Below are positions 9,194 through 17,773 of a DNA stretch of 39,579 nt, one piece after another (position 1 is the first letter of the stretch; each line of letters opens with the position of its first letter). The DNA is taken from positions 34,786-74,364 of the forward strand of contig DLHW01000013.1 of the NCBI GenBank assembly GCA_002483425.1, given 5' to 3'. Position numbers and translations under genes: made by a program. The stretch is from Methylococcaceae bacterium UBA7658. Lineage in GTDB: Bacteria; Pseudomonadota; Gammaproteobacteria; Methylococcales; Methylomonadaceae. The notes below the pieces were generated by a model. The model made no database searches and was not told the origin of the DNA. It saw only the letters and a program-made list of their open reading frames with translations.

Positions 9194-9391
9194 CTAATAT
9201 GTCTTTGTTCGTTGCAGTATGAACTGATTTTTCAGTACAATAAATTCTGCGGCCGCTGTAGTTGACTGCGCCCTTCGGCTTGTTAGCAAGTATCGTTCAA
9301 GACTCTTAGCTACTGCGATTACACTTTCCGGCGCAATAAGCGTTAATTCAGCTAACATTTCTCGCAGGTCTTTCACATCGCGTAAAGACAA
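9194..9391 (-). CDS. possible small hypothetical ORF
   Basis: A 65-residue open frame from a TTG codon, without a convincing ribosome site. The predicted peptide is mostly helical (DVKDLREMLAELTLIAPESV) and unlike anything I recognise. It lies in the same frame as, and just downstream of, the broken small membrane-protein gene at 9422-9585, separated by its TGA. It could be a remnant or chance ORF. Confidence 0.2.
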   Translation of the reverse strand: MSLRDVKDLREMLAELTLIAPESVIAVAKSLERYLLTSRRAQSTTAAAEFIVLKNQFILQRTKTY

Positions 9392-9421
9392 GAATTTTTG
9401 TTCTTGAGATAGTATGAATAA

Positions 9422-9585
9422 TCACTCTACTTCGAGCAAGAACTCGCCATAAAACTTCTCGCGGGATTGATTCGGATCACCATAATACCTACCGGTTCCC
9501 GGTCCTCCATCTCTCAAGAACATATAAGAACATAACACTGTCGCCAAAAAAATCCGAAGAATAAAAAAAGCGCTGGGGACAACAT
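9422..9585 (-). pseudogene. small single-span membrane protein gene with apparent frameshift
   Basis: An ATG at 9585 follows a textbook AGGAG (9594-9598) at 8 bases. Read directly, the frame gives MLSPALFLFFGFFWR and stops after 23 residues. Adding one T to the first of two T7 runs (9563-9569 or 9546-9552 on this strand) joins it to an open frame ending at 9422. That product is 54 residues: a hydrophobic helix of about 20 residues, then a soluble tail containing FLRDGGPGTGRYYGDPNQ. The tail has the composition of real protein. Either the gene is broken by a homopolymer change, the read has a homopolymer error, or slippage occurs. I recognise no family. Confidence 0.4.
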
Positions 9586-9599
9586 TTGAGTAACTCCTA

Positions 9600-9790
9600 A
9601 TGCGATAAATTCGACATCCTTTGTCTTATAAACTTATCACCCATCGGTTGTTAGTAATAATTTTTAAGTATAAATTATTAGCCCTGAGATAAAAGGTATT
9701 TTTACCTGCCATTCTGATAAGAAAACGGGGTTGCCGGGATTCATCCGCCATATCGCGCCGCCTTCTTCAACTAACCGGCAATAACAAGCC
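9600..9790. other. AT-rich intergenic region
   Basis: Non-coding stretch between the small membrane-protein gene (reading left) and the purD stop. It includes an AT-rich part (9601-9700) that should carry the promoter of the small gene, but I cannot fix its -35/-10 boxes. I see no RNA gene or clear terminator here. Confidence 0.4.
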
Positions 9791-11065
9791 TTAGTTGACG
9801 GCTTTAAAACCGATATCCGTCCGGTAGTAAACATTATCCCAATGAATTTTTTGAGTTAACCGGTAAGCTTCGGCCTGAGCCTCCTTAATCGTATCGCCCA
9901 AGGCGCATACACACAGTACACGGCCGCCTGCGGTAACGACGGCATTGCCTAACAGTTGGGTACCAGCATGGAAAACTTTGGTTGCCTCCGTATCTTGTTC
10001 CGGCAAACCGCTTATGATTGCGCCTTGTTGATACGAATCGGGATAACCGCCTGCCGCCATCACGACACCCAAGGCCGCCCTGTCGTCCCATTCGCTGCTC
10101 GTTTGATCAAGCTTTCCGGCCAACGCAGCTTCGCAAAGCTCAACCAAATCGCTTTTGAGCCGCATCATAATCGGCTGAGTTTCAGGATCGCCGAAGCGGC
10201 AATTATATTCCAGTACTTTAATCGTCCCGTCCGGCGCTATCATTAATCCGGCGTATAAAAAACCGGTGTAGGGATGTCCCTCCGCCGCCATCCCGGCCAA
10301 GGTCGGCGCGATAACCTCGTCCATGACGCGTTTGTGAATGTCCGGTGTCACCACGGGGGCGGGTGAATAAGCACCCATGCCGCCCGTGTTCGGGCCTTTG
10401 TCGCCGTTGTCGCGCGCTTTATGGTCTTGCGATGTCGCCATCGCCAATGCGTGCTGACCGTCGGCCATCACGATAAAACTGGCTTCCTCGCCTTGTAAAA
10501 ACTCTTCGACGACCACCCGGCTTCCGGCAGAACCGAACACATTTCCAGAAAGCATGCCGGTCACCCCGTCGATGGCTTCCTGTTCGGTCCGCGCAACCAC
10601 AACGCCCTTCCCCGCCGCCAAGCCGTCGGCTTTGACTACGATAGGCGCGCCTCGTTGCCTGATATAGGCAATGGCTTCGTCTTGATCCGTAAAAGTCCGG
10701 TAGTTCGCGGTTGGGATGCCGTACTTCACCATGAAATCCTTACAAAACTTTTTGGATCCTTCAAGCTGGGCAGATTTCGCCGTGGGTCCGAAACACTTCA
10801 ATCCAGCTTGCTGAAAACTATCGGCAATACCCATCGTCAACGGCACCTCCGGGCCTACAATGGTCAAGTCAATCTGTTCTTGTTTGGCGAAAGCCAGCAA
10901 TTCAGGAATTTCGGTCACGCCAACCGGGATATTTTCAATGCCTTGCTCTAACGCTGTTCCGGCGTTGCCCGGTGCGACATAGATTTTTTCGACTTTCGAG
11001 GATTGTTTAATTTTCCAAGCCAAGGCGTGCTCGCGCCCGCCGCTACCGACGATAAGAATTTTCAT
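9791..11065 (-). CDS. purD: phosphoribosylamine-glycine ligase PurD
   Basis: 424 residues, the usual length. An ATP-grasp enzyme that joins glycine to 5-phosphoribosylamine in the second step of IMP synthesis. It begins MKILIVGSGGREHALAWK, the family N-terminus. It has the ATP-grasp KADGLAAGKGVVVA segment, the GPNTGGMGAYSPAP loop, and the metal-binding EYNCRFGDPETQ motif. It lies 79 bases downstream of purH in the same direction; the purHD order is common in gammaproteobacteria. Confidence 0.97.
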   Translation of the reverse strand: MKILIVGSGGREHALAWKIKQSSKVEKIYVAPGNAGTALEQGIENIPVGVTEIPELLAFAKQEQIDLTIVGPEVPLTMGIADSFQQAGLKCFGPTAKSAQLEGSKKFCKDFMVKYGIPTANYRTFTDQDEAIAYIRQRGAPIVVKADGLAAGKGVVVARTEQEAIDGVTGMLSGNVFGSAGSRVVVEEFLQGEEASFIVMADGQHALAMATSQDHKARDNGDKGPNTGGMGAYSPAPVVTPDIHKRVMDEVIAPTLAGMAAEGHPYTGFLYAGLMIAPDGTIKVLEYNCRFGDPETQPIMMRLKSDLVELCEAALAGKLDQTSSEWDDRAALGVVMAAGGYPDSYQQGAIISGLPEQDTEATKVFHAGTQLLGNAVVTAGGRVLCVCALGDTIKEAQAEAYRLTQKIHWDNVYYRTDIGFKAVN

Positions 11066-11090
11066 ACAATAAGACTCAAGGTTTACGCGA

Positions 11091-11133
11091 AAGACGAAAA
11101 GCGGACTGACTTGAACCGTGCGCCTTTCGTCTT
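11091..11133. repeat. inverted repeat between purH and purD
   Basis: AAGACGAAA (11091-11099) and TTTCGTCTT (11125-11133) form a perfect 9-base inverted repeat with a 25-base loop. No T-run follows on the minus strand, so it is not a standard terminator. It may stabilise or process the purHD message; that is inference. Confidence 0.45.
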
Positions 11134-11144
11134 GTAACTAAGTT

Positions 11145-12701
11145 TCAATGCCGGAAATGGCGCATTCCGGTAAACACCATTGCAATATTGTGTTCATTGG
11201 CCGCCGCAATGACTTCTTTATCGCGCATGGAACCGCCAGGCTGGATAATCGCGGTGATGCCTGCTTCCGCCGCCGAGTCGATGCCGTCCCGGAATGGAAA
11301 AAACGCATCGGAAGCCATGGCCGAACCGGCGACGATCAAGCCTTCGTCGGCCGCTTTGATGCTCGCTACCTTGGCCGAATAAACCCGGCTCATTTGCCCG
11401 GCGCCAACGCCTATAGTCCGGCCGTCTTTTGCGTAGACTATCGCATTCGATTTAACAAATTTAGCCACTTTCCACGCAAATAACATGTCTTTCAGTTCCC
11501 GTTCCTCCGGTTTTCGCAGACTGACGATTTGCAAGTCCGCACTATCGACGGAACCGGTATCTTTATCTTGAACAAGCAAACCGCCGCTGACTTTTTTTAA
11601 ATCCAAAGCCTTCTGATGGCCTGAATTAAAATCGCCGCATTGGAGCACACGCAGATTCGGCTTTTCCGTCAGTACGGTTTGGGCCGCTCTGCTAATCGCC
11701 GGCGCAATAATCACTTCGACGAATTGGCGCCGGACAATTTCGGCTGCGGTTTGTTTATCCAACTCGCGGTTGAAAGCGATAATCCCGCCAAAGGCCGATG
11801 TCGGATCGGTGGCGTAGGCTTTATCGTAAGCGTCAAGAAGACTGCCGGCTTCCGCGACGCCGCAAGGATTACCGTGTTTGACAATGACGCAGGCAGGCTG
11901 CCCGGTAAACGACTTGACACACTCCAGCGCCGCATCGGCATCGGCTATGTTGTTATAAGATAATTCTTTACCTTGCAGTTGTGTAGCCGAACCGATAGTC
12001 CCGGAAACCGGATCGAACTCGCTATAAAATGCGGCTTGCTGGTGCGGATTTTCGCCGTAGCGGAGCGGTTGACTTAGATAATACTGTAAATTCAAAGTTT
12101 CAGGGAAACCGGCGCCGTTCACCTTACCCAAATAAGTGGCGATAGCCGTATCATAATGAGAGGTATGCTGAAAGCATTTCAAGGCTAATTTAAAACGAGT
12201 CTGTATTGAGAGGCCACTCTGTTTTTTAAGCTCTTCAATAATCCCGCCATAGTCCGAAGGATTAACAACAACAGCCACATCGATATAATTTTTTGCCGCA
12301 GCGCGAATCATCGTAGGGCCGCCGATATCGATATTTTCGATAGCCTCATCCAATTCGCAATCGGGCATGGCAATGGTTTGCTCAAAGGGATACAAATTAA
12401 CGGCAACCAAATCGATCGGCTTAATGCCGTTCGCGCTCATCACAGCGTCGTCGATCCCGCGGCGCCCTAAAATTCCGCCGTGAATTTTAGGATGCAGCGT
12501 TTTCACCCGGCCGTCCATCATTTCGGGAAAACCGGTGTAATCCGCGACTTCAATAACCTCAATGTTATTTTCAGCAAGAATTTTAGCGGTGCCTCCCGTT
12601 GAAAGAATTTCAACGCCCAATGAGCTGAGTTCCCGGCAAAAGTCGACAATATGGGTTTTATCGGACACGCTAACCAGCGCACGTTTGATTTTTTTATTCA
12701 T
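11145..12701 (-). CDS. purH: bifunctional AICAR transformylase/IMP cyclohydrolase PurH
   Basis: 518 residues, normal for PurH. The N-terminal IMP cyclohydrolase (MGS-like) domain begins with IKRALVSVSDKTHIVDF and includes LSTGGTAKIL and GRVKTLHPKIHGGIL. The C-terminal AICAR formyltransferase domain contains the conserved KHGNPCGVAE segment, SAFGGIIAFN, and DAFFPFRDGID before IQPGGSMRDKE. It catalyses the last two steps to IMP. About 100 bases separate it from fis upstream; I see no obvious PurR operator in that gap. Confidence 0.97.
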   Translation of the reverse strand: MNKKIKRALVSVSDKTHIVDFCRELSSLGVEILSTGGTAKILAENNIEVIEVADYTGFPEMMDGRVKTLHPKIHGGILGRRGIDDAVMSANGIKPIDLVAVNLYPFEQTIAMPDCELDEAIENIDIGGPTMIRAAAKNYIDVAVVVNPSDYGGIIEELKKQSGLSIQTRFKLALKCFQHTSHYDTAIATYLGKVNGAGFPETLNLQYYLSQPLRYGENPHQQAAFYSEFDPVSGTIGSATQLQGKELSYNNIADADAALECVKSFTGQPACVIVKHGNPCGVAEAGSLLDAYDKAYATDPTSAFGGIIAFNRELDKQTAAEIVRRQFVEVIIAPAISRAAQTVLTEKPNLRVLQCGDFNSGHQKALDLKKVSGGLLVQDKDTGSVDSADLQIVSLRKPEERELKDMLFAWKVAKFVKSNAIVYAKDGRTIGVGAGQMSRVYSAKVASIKAADEGLIVAGSAMASDAFFPFRDGIDSAAEAGITAIIQPGGSMRDKEVIAAANEHNIAMVFTGMRHFRH

Positions 12702-12799
12702 TCGTAATATTGAGAAAAACTAAAACATTGAAACCGGACTTGTTTTTGCCGTTAAAAAGCCAAAATTGCGCAATTCTTAGGATTGAATCTAATATTCAG

Positions 12800-13084
12800 T
12801 CAGAGACCGTAAAAATCCATTTTTTTTCGTAAGGTGCTACGGCTTAAGCCCAGTAATTTAGACGCCTTACATTGATTATACCCGGCGTGTTCCAAGGCTG
12901 CCTGAATCAAGGGCTTTTCGACTTCGGCCATTACCATGTCGTATAAATCGACAACATCATGCCCATGCAACTGGTCCAAATATCGCAACACGGTTTGTTT
13001 TACATGTGTCGAAAGCGGCGTACATAAGCCCGGATTTACATTGTCTTCAATACCTTCAGTGCTTTCCACGGTTGTATCCATCAC
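12800..13084 (-). CDS. fis: DNA-binding protein Fis
   Basis: 94 residues (98 in Escherichia coli). The C-terminal helix-turn-helix is clear: EHAGYNQCKASKLLGLSRSTLRKKM. The preceding helices (VDLYDMVMAEVEKPLIQAAL) match the Fis dimer core, while the N-terminal 25 residues are acidic and variable. Fis bends DNA and regulates rRNA and growth-phase genes. It lies 17 bases after dusB, the conserved dusB-fis operon of gammaproteobacteria. Confidence 0.96.
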   Translation of the reverse strand: MMDTTVESTEGIEDNVNPGLCTPLSTHVKQTVLRYLDQLHGHDVVDLYDMVMAEVEKPLIQAALEHAGYNQCKASKLLGLSRSTLRKKMDFYGL

Positions 13085-13101
13085 TTAAGACTATCGTTCG
13101 G

Positions 13102-14064
13102 TTAATGTAAGTATGCCGACCTTATCAGAGCTATCTGCTCGGTTGGCAACACTGCCTGATTTATTTTCTTTCTTAACTCACTGTTTTCAAAATCGATATT
13201 ATTAAAATACCAGCCGATGTGTTTGCGTGCTATCTTAACGCCCATAACATCGCCGTAAAAACCGTACAATTGTTCTAAATGTCCGATCAAAACATCAAAA
13301 ACGGCCAGTACACTGGGTTTTTGAGTTGTTATACCTTGATTGACAAAGGTATCGATTTGTTCGAACAACCATGGATTTCCTTGCGCCGGACGCCCGATCA
13401 TCACGGCGTCGGCGCCGGTTTCCTGCAATACGAACCTAGCCTTTTCAGGCGAATCGATATCCCCATTGGCGATCACAGGAATGTTTACCGCCAATTTGAC
13501 CTGTTTGATCGTGTCGTATTCGGCCTGACCTTCAAATCTACAAGCCCGGGTCCGGCCATGAACCGTGATTGCGGCAACGCCCGCGTTCTCCGCAATCTTT
13601 GCGATTTCGGTTGCGTTCCGGCTTCGGGTATCCCACCCGGTACGAATTTTAAGCGTAACCGGAACGTCCACCGCATAAATAACGGCGTCCAATATTCTCT
13701 TTACCAAATCGGGATCTTTTAACAACGCGGAGCCGGCCGCCACCGCGCAGACCTTTTTAGCCGGACAACCCATATTGATGTCGATGATATTAGCGCCTCG
13801 TCCGGTGTTATAACGCGCCGCGTCGGCCATTATTTTGGGATCCGTACCGACTATTTGCACCGAGCATAAGCCTTTTTCACCGTCATGATCTGCTTTTAGA
13901 CGTGTACTTTTATGATCCCGTAAACCCGGATTGGCGGCAATCATTTCGGAAACGGTTAAGCCTGCCCCAAAGTCTTTGCATAACGTTCTGAACGGGCGAT
14001 CCGTTATCCCCGCCATCGGCGCCAAAATCAATTGATTCGGCAACTGGTAGGATCCGATTTTCAT
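13102..14064 (-). CDS. dusB: tRNA-dihydrouridine synthase DusB
   Basis: 320 residues from the ATG at 14064, giving MKIGSYQLPNQLILAPMAGI, which aligns with the Escherichia coli DusB start; an ATG 36 bases earlier would add an unsupported tail. FMN-dependent reduction of uridine in tRNA. Family motifs: APMAGITDRPFR, SVQIVGTDP, the active-site DINMGCPAKKV with the catalytic Cys, KIRTGWD, ITVHGRTR, VIANGDI and IGRPAQGNPW. It is first in an operon with fis. Confidence 0.95.
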   Translation of the reverse strand: MKIGSYQLPNQLILAPMAGITDRPFRTLCKDFGAGLTVSEMIAANPGLRDHKSTRLKADHDGEKGLCSVQIVGTDPKIMADAARYNTGRGANIIDINMGCPAKKVCAVAAGSALLKDPDLVKRILDAVIYAVDVPVTLKIRTGWDTRSRNATEIAKIAENAGVAAITVHGRTRACRFEGQAEYDTIKQVKLAVNIPVIANGDIDSPEKARFVLQETGADAVMIGRPAQGNPWLFEQIDTFVNQGITTQKPSVLAVFDVLIGHLEQLYGFYGDVMGVKIARKHIGWYFNNIDFENSELRKKINQAVLPTEQIALIRSAYLH

Positions 14065-14114
14065 AAGATCGAAGCGCTGCTCACCCGTCGAAATATACAA
14101 CCTGATGCAGTCTC

Positions 14115-14654
14115 TTATTTCTTACCGTCGTTACCGGTATCTTCATTCCAAATCGGATTATCCCGGTCAGAAGGCTCTAACTTTACAATATCTTCTTGAT
14201 AGATATGCCAAAACGATTTGTCGATTTTGGCATTCGCATAGTTTTCTTTTTTACTGTGGGTAAACGGACACCACCAGTTTTCGACGAGTTTAACCATATA
14301 CGCGTGCCACTCGAATACCGCTACACTGACCGGACAGTACCAGGTGCAATTCAAAATCCAATAGAGTTTATACTGGGATAAACTTAATTTAAAACTTGGC
14401 TGCATGGTAATTTGATTTTTCATTGTATAACGATGACTTGCTTTGTCCGGTAAAAAATCGGTAAATTTTTTAACGTTTTTTGCGCCGACCAGCCATAAAT
14501 GGAAATAGGTCATATAAGCGCTCACAAAGACGAAAGGCAACGTCACGATCGGCAAATACACAAAAAACAAACCTAACGCTCTCCGCGTGACAGACATTTG
14601 ATTATGATTTTTGCCGATTTCAACACGGCTAGCGCAAGTTTCACAGGCTTTCAT
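14115..14654 (-). CDS. hypothetical membrane protein with Cys-rich ends
   Basis: 179 residues, not recognised. It opens with a CETC pair (residues 4-7), followed by a hydrophobic span about 27-57 that may form one long or two short membrane helices. A central aromatic block (YWILNCTWYCPVSVAVFEW, then ENWWCPFT) has three more cysteines and many Trp/Tyr. The C-terminus is charged and soluble. It starts 3 bases after the stop of the small metal-binding-type gene, so the two probably form an operon. The Cys pairs and neighbour suggest metal or redox chemistry at the membrane, which is inference only. Confidence 0.7.
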   Translation of the reverse strand: MKACETCASRVEIGKNHNQMSVTRRALGLFFVYLPIVTLPFVFVSAYMTYFHLWLVGAKNVKKFTDFLPDKASHRYTMKNQITMQPSFKLSLSQYKLYWILNCTWYCPVSVAVFEWHAYMVKLVENWWCPFTHSKKENYANAKIDKSFWHIYQEDIVKLEPSDRDNPIWNEDTGNDGKK

Positions 14655-14657
14655 CAG

Positions 14658-14873
14658 TTAGTTATCCTCTTTAGAATTATTGGTTATTTGAGATTGGTCG
14701 ATAACCTTATCATTGCTACCGGTAAGATTACTGCAGTAAATTAATTTGTATATACCTTGGCAGCCCGCACAACAAAAAGTAAGGGTTCCGTTAGCAGAAG
14801 GAAGGGAAAAACCCTCAATCTCGACAGGTTGACCACAAAGATCGCAATTATCCGTATATTTTACCGTGGTCAT
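14658..14873 (-). CDS. small metal-binding domain protein (cation-ATPase N-terminal type)
   Basis: 71 residues. CDLCGQPV (Cys10, Cys13) and FCCAGCQGIY (Cys34, Cys35, Cys38) match the small Cys-rich domain found at the N-terminus of some copper-transporting P-type ATPases, here free-standing. In the family that domain is thought to bind metal. The remaining 30 residues are polar. No ATPase gene is visible nearby. It sits 18 bases downstream of rlmI and 3 bases before the Cys-rich membrane protein gene, so all three may be co-transcribed. Confidence 0.72.
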   Translation of the reverse strand: MTTVKYTDNCDLCGQPVEIEGFSLPSANGTLTFCCAGCQGIYKLIYCSNLTGSNDKVIDQSQITNNSKEDN

Positions 14874-14891
14874 TTTGATGCCTCAACGACT

Positions 14892-16085
14892 TTATAACCG
14901 CTGGGCGACATTGCAAAAAAAAGTCTTTAAATAGGCCGTTTCGGGAATTGCCGGATCGATTGGATGATCGCTTCCTTGACCGGCATATGAAAAAAAGGTC
15001 AGATGCCGGTCGATATGCCGTCCGGATGAACGCAAAATTTCAGATAAATTCTCCACACTCAAGTGGTAGGAACACGAGGCCGAAACCAATATCCCGTTTT
15101 TAGCAAGAACCTGGAGTGCTAATTGATTTAAACGCCGGTAGGCTTCATACCCTTGTTTAAAATCTTTTTTACGTTTAATTAAAGCCGGCGGGTCGAGTAC
15201 TATTATGTCATAAAGCCGGTTATTTTGGCGCGCTTCTTTTAGAAAATCAAACACATCCGATTTAATACAACTGATTTTAGCTGCGACCTGATTCAACTTA
15301 GCGTTCTCACCCGCCCACGCTAGCGCCGTTTCCGAAGCGTCGACGCACGTCACCTCAACCGCCCCGGCCAAGGCCGCCGGAATCGCCCAGGCCCCGCTGT
15401 AAGAAAATAAATCTAGCACACGCTGACCGTTAGCGAATTCCGCCAATTTAGCCCTGTTTGAACGATGATCGTAAAACCAGCCGGTTTTTTGTCCTGCTAA
15501 AACATCGACGTTAAATTTCGCGCCGTTTTCTTCGATAATCATGCGGTCCGGCAGTACGCCAAGCACTTCGGACTCTGTAGGCAAATCTTCCAATTGCCTC
15601 TGGCTGTTGTCATTCTTAAAAACGATAGCGGCCGGAGACAATAACTCTTGTAGTGCGGTCACAAGAAACTCCTTCCGGAGCGCCATACCTACCGTTGTGA
15701 TCTGCACCGCTAAAACCGGCCCGAACCGGTCTATCACCAAACCGGGCAAGCCGTCGCTCTCACCAAAGATTAACCGGTAATAAGGCTTAGCGAATAATTT
15801 TTCCCGTAAAACCAAAGCGGACATCAGCCGTTCTTTAAAAAAATTGACGCCAAACTTTAAATTGGCTTTTCTGGATAAAATCCGGGCGCAGATTAAACTG
15901 CTTGGATTGATATACGCCGTGCCTAGCTGCTTTCCGTCATGTGCGGTAACATTAACCAAACCGCCTGCTTCGTAAACATCCAACGGCGACTTTTGGGTAT
16001 CGATTTCATTACTGAAAACCCACAAATGTCCTTGCCGTAAACGTTTATCTTCGTTTTTTTTTAAAACAAGTTCGGGATGAGACAT
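14892..16085 (-). CDS. rlmI: 23S rRNA m5C methyltransferase RlmI-like
   Basis: 397 residues, matching RlmI (396). An N-terminal PUA domain (LVLKKNEDKRLRQGHLWVFSNEI) is followed by a central domain and a Rossmann methyltransferase: VLDLFSYSGAWAIPAA (SAM motif), DPPALIKRKKDF (motif IV) and the catalytic-cysteine region SASCSYH near the C-terminus. RlmI makes m5C1962 in Escherichia coli 23S rRNA. Neighbouring residues fit RlmI better than RlmK/L. Followed closely by two small Cys-rich genes. Confidence 0.92.
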   Translation of the reverse strand: MSHPELVLKKNEDKRLRQGHLWVFSNEIDTQKSPLDVYEAGGLVNVTAHDGKQLGTAYINPSSLICARILSRKANLKFGVNFFKERLMSALVLREKLFAKPYYRLIFGESDGLPGLVIDRFGPVLAVQITTVGMALRKEFLVTALQELLSPAAIVFKNDNSQRQLEDLPTESEVLGVLPDRMIIEENGAKFNVDVLAGQKTGWFYDHRSNRAKLAEFANGQRVLDLFSYSGAWAIPAALAGAVEVTCVDASETALAWAGENAKLNQVAAKISCIKSDVFDFLKEARQNNRLYDIIVLDPPALIKRKKDFKQGYEAYRRLNQLALQVLAKNGILVSASCSYHLSVENLSEILRSSGRHIDRHLTFFSYAGQGSDHPIDPAIPETAYLKTFFCNVAQRL

Positions 16086-16318
16086 AAAGAAATAATCTTC
16101 GCGGGTTAATCAAGCAGAGCGGTTCGACAAGCGATTATATTTTGAAGACCATAAGTGTCCTTTAGGGTACATAGCTAACTAAATCAATCGTATACCAGTC
16201 AAACTTATCGAAGGAGTTAATCATAGCTTTGTTAACTTTTATTATCCTTGAACCAATATTATTTGCAAAATAATAGCCATTTCGCAGACTGATTAATAAC
16301 CTAAAAAGCGATACCAAT

Positions 16319-16353
16319 AAAAAACCCGCTATGCCCTGCGACATGCGGGTTTA
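16319..16353 (-). terminator. rho-independent terminator after tRNA-Ser
   Basis: On the minus strand AACCCGC (16351-16345) pairs with GCGGGTT (16329-16323) around a 15-base loop and runs straight into a T-rich tail (16324-16319). It lies about 30 bases after the tRNA 3' end, the right place to end its transcript. Confidence 0.75.
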
Positions 16354-16383
16354 AAATACGGAAACGCTATTTTAGAATTATTT

Positions 16384-16473
16384 TGGCGGAGAGGCAGGGA
16401 TTCGAACCCTGGGAGGGGATAAACCCTCAACGGTTTTCAAGACCGCCGCATTCGACCGCTCTGCCACCTCTCC
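16384..16473 (-). tRNA. tRNA-Ser (UGA anticodon)
   Basis: 90 bases on the minus strand, with encoded CCA. The acceptor stem GGAGAGG pairs with CCTCTCC, the discriminator base is G, the anticodon loop is CTTGAAA with TGA as anticodon, a long variable arm is present, and the T-loop GGTTCGAATCC is standard. The long variable arm and the sequence identify it as serine. Confidence 0.96.
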
Positions 16474-16484
16474 AAGAGCCGCAT

Positions 16485-16512
16485 AGTTTAAACTAAGGAC
16501 GGTAAAATGCAA
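16485..16512 (-). promoter_or_regulatory. candidate promoter of tRNA-Ser
   Basis: On the minus strand TTGCAT (16512-16507) and TAAACT (16490-16485) are separated by 16 bases and would start transcription a few bases before the tRNA 5' end. The match to consensus is moderate, but the position is right. Confidence 0.4.
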
Positions 16513-16522
16513 TGGAAAGTTG

Positions 16523-17392
16523 TTAGGCGAGCACTTCCAAACCATCCAAAACCATTACGGGAGCTAGCGGATCCGATTCAGAATCTTGCGCGCCGCGTAA
16601 CAAAGACAGCGCGGCAAAATCGAATAACTGTGTATCGGCCAGTTGCGATGGTGCAACGTTTTGCAGGCTAGCAAAGATGGTTTCCAACCGGCCTGGGAAC
16701 TGCTTATCCCACGTTTTCAGCATCGCTTTCATTGCAACCCGTTGAAGATTATCTTGCGAACCGCACAAATTACACGGAATGATGGGAAATTGTTTGAAAG
16801 CGGCGTAACGGTCGATGTCTTTTTCCCTACAATAGGCTAACGGTCTAATCACGATGTTTTTCTTGTCGTCACTCAATAGCTTCGGCGGCATGGCTTTCAA
16901 TTTACCGCCGTAAAAAATGTTGAGGAAAAATGTTTCAAGAATATCGTCACGGTGATGCCCAAGGGCGATTTTGGTGATGCCATTCGCTTCGGCATAGCCG
17001 TACAACGTGCCGCGCCGTAATCTTGAGCATAAACCGCAGGTGGTCGCACCTTCGGGGATAACCCGCTTGACCACGCTGTAAGTGTCTTTTTCGATAATAT
17101 GGAAAGGTACATTGATCGAAGTTAAATAGTCAGGCAGGACGTGCTCAGGAAACCCCGGTTGCTTCTGGTCGAGATTGACCGCAATCAACTCGAAGTTAAC
17201 CGGCGCGGTTTTCTGCAAATTCAGCAAGATATCCAGCAACGTGTAAGAATCCTTGCCACCGGATAGGCACACCATGACCTTATCGCCTTCTTCGATCATG
17301 TTGTAATCGGCAATGGCATCGCCCACGCCATGGCGCAGCTTTTTTTGCAGCTTATTGAATTGGGTGCGGGATTTTTGGGTTGGGTCGGTCAT
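16523..17392 (-). CDS. ttcA: tRNA 2-thiocytidine synthetase TtcA
   Basis: 289 residues. The PP-loop SGGKDS (44-49) activates the cytidine, and the Cys pairs in TTCGLCSRLRRG and PCNLCGSQ are those that hold the iron-sulfur cluster in TtcA. GHHRDDILETFFLN is a further family motif. TtcA inserts sulfur at C32 of several tRNAs. A little shorter than the 311-residue Escherichia coli form, with the difference in the tails. Followed by tRNA-Ser on the same strand; some tRNA-Ser species are TtcA substrates, so the adjacency is pleasing but may be chance. Confidence 0.95.
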   Translation of the reverse strand: MTDPTQKSRTQFNKLQKKLRHGVGDAIADYNMIEEGDKVMVCLSGGKDSYTLLDILLNLQKTAPVNFELIAVNLDQKQPGFPEHVLPDYLTSINVPFHIIEKDTYSVVKRVIPEGATTCGLCSRLRRGTLYGYAEANGITKIALGHHRDDILETFFLNIFYGGKLKAMPPKLLSDDKKNIVIRPLAYCREKDIDRYAAFKQFPIIPCNLCGSQDNLQRVAMKAMLKTWDKQFPGRLETIFASLQNVAPSQLADTQLFDFAALSLLRGAQDSESDPLAPVMVLDGLEVLA

Positions 17393-17419
17393 GTTTAAGA
17401 TTAACGAGAATTTTCTTGC

Positions 17420-17773
17420 TTATTTATGTTCGATCAACTGGCTTCGCGTAATCTCCACGAAATGACACGCCGTGAAAGCCGAAACGATAGCTGTCAAATT
17501 ATCTTCAAAAATACCGATAAGGCTTGAATTGGAAATATTGCCTGTTGAAACCAGCAATAATTTGTAAGGTATTTGGGCAATCAAAAATGAGTTAACAAAG
17601 TCGGCGTCTTTTGTTACCACAATGCGTTGCTCAGAAACCGATATTTCGTTGATTTGCGAGTCCGATGTTCGGTCCGCATCAGGCAAATCCAGTGTATGTA
17701 AGACATCGTAGCCGAAACTTTGCCATAAAACCGCAAGCTTTCTCGGCAACTGGGCATCGACCAAAAATTTCAA
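17420..17773 (-). CDS. DUF5615 PIN-like protein, probable toxin partner
   Basis: 117 residues. It has the DUF5615 pattern: MKFLVDAQLPRKLA with the first acidic residue, then TKDADFVN, with conserved Asp, and LLLVSTGNISN. The family has a PIN-like fold and often pairs with a DUF433 protein as a toxin-antitoxin-type module. Start is TTG at 17773, overlapping the DUF433 stop (TTGA). Nuclease action is family-based inference. Located 27 bases before ttcA. Confidence 0.82.
   Translation of the reverse strand: MKFLVDAQLPRKLAVLWQSFGYDVLHTLDLPDADRTSDSQINEISVSEQRIVVTKDADFVNSFLIAQIPYKLLLVSTGNISNSSLIGIFEDNLTAIVSAFTACHFVEITRSQLIEHK

Noticed and set aside
14065..14100. Start of dusB at 14100
   Set aside because: Twelve extra residues with no family match; MKIGSYQL at 14064 aligns with known DusB.
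16162..16344. A 60-codon minus-strand open frame beside tRNA-Ser
   Set aside because: It begins inside the tRNA terminator stem, has no ribosome site, and its composition is that of AT-rich non-coding DNA.
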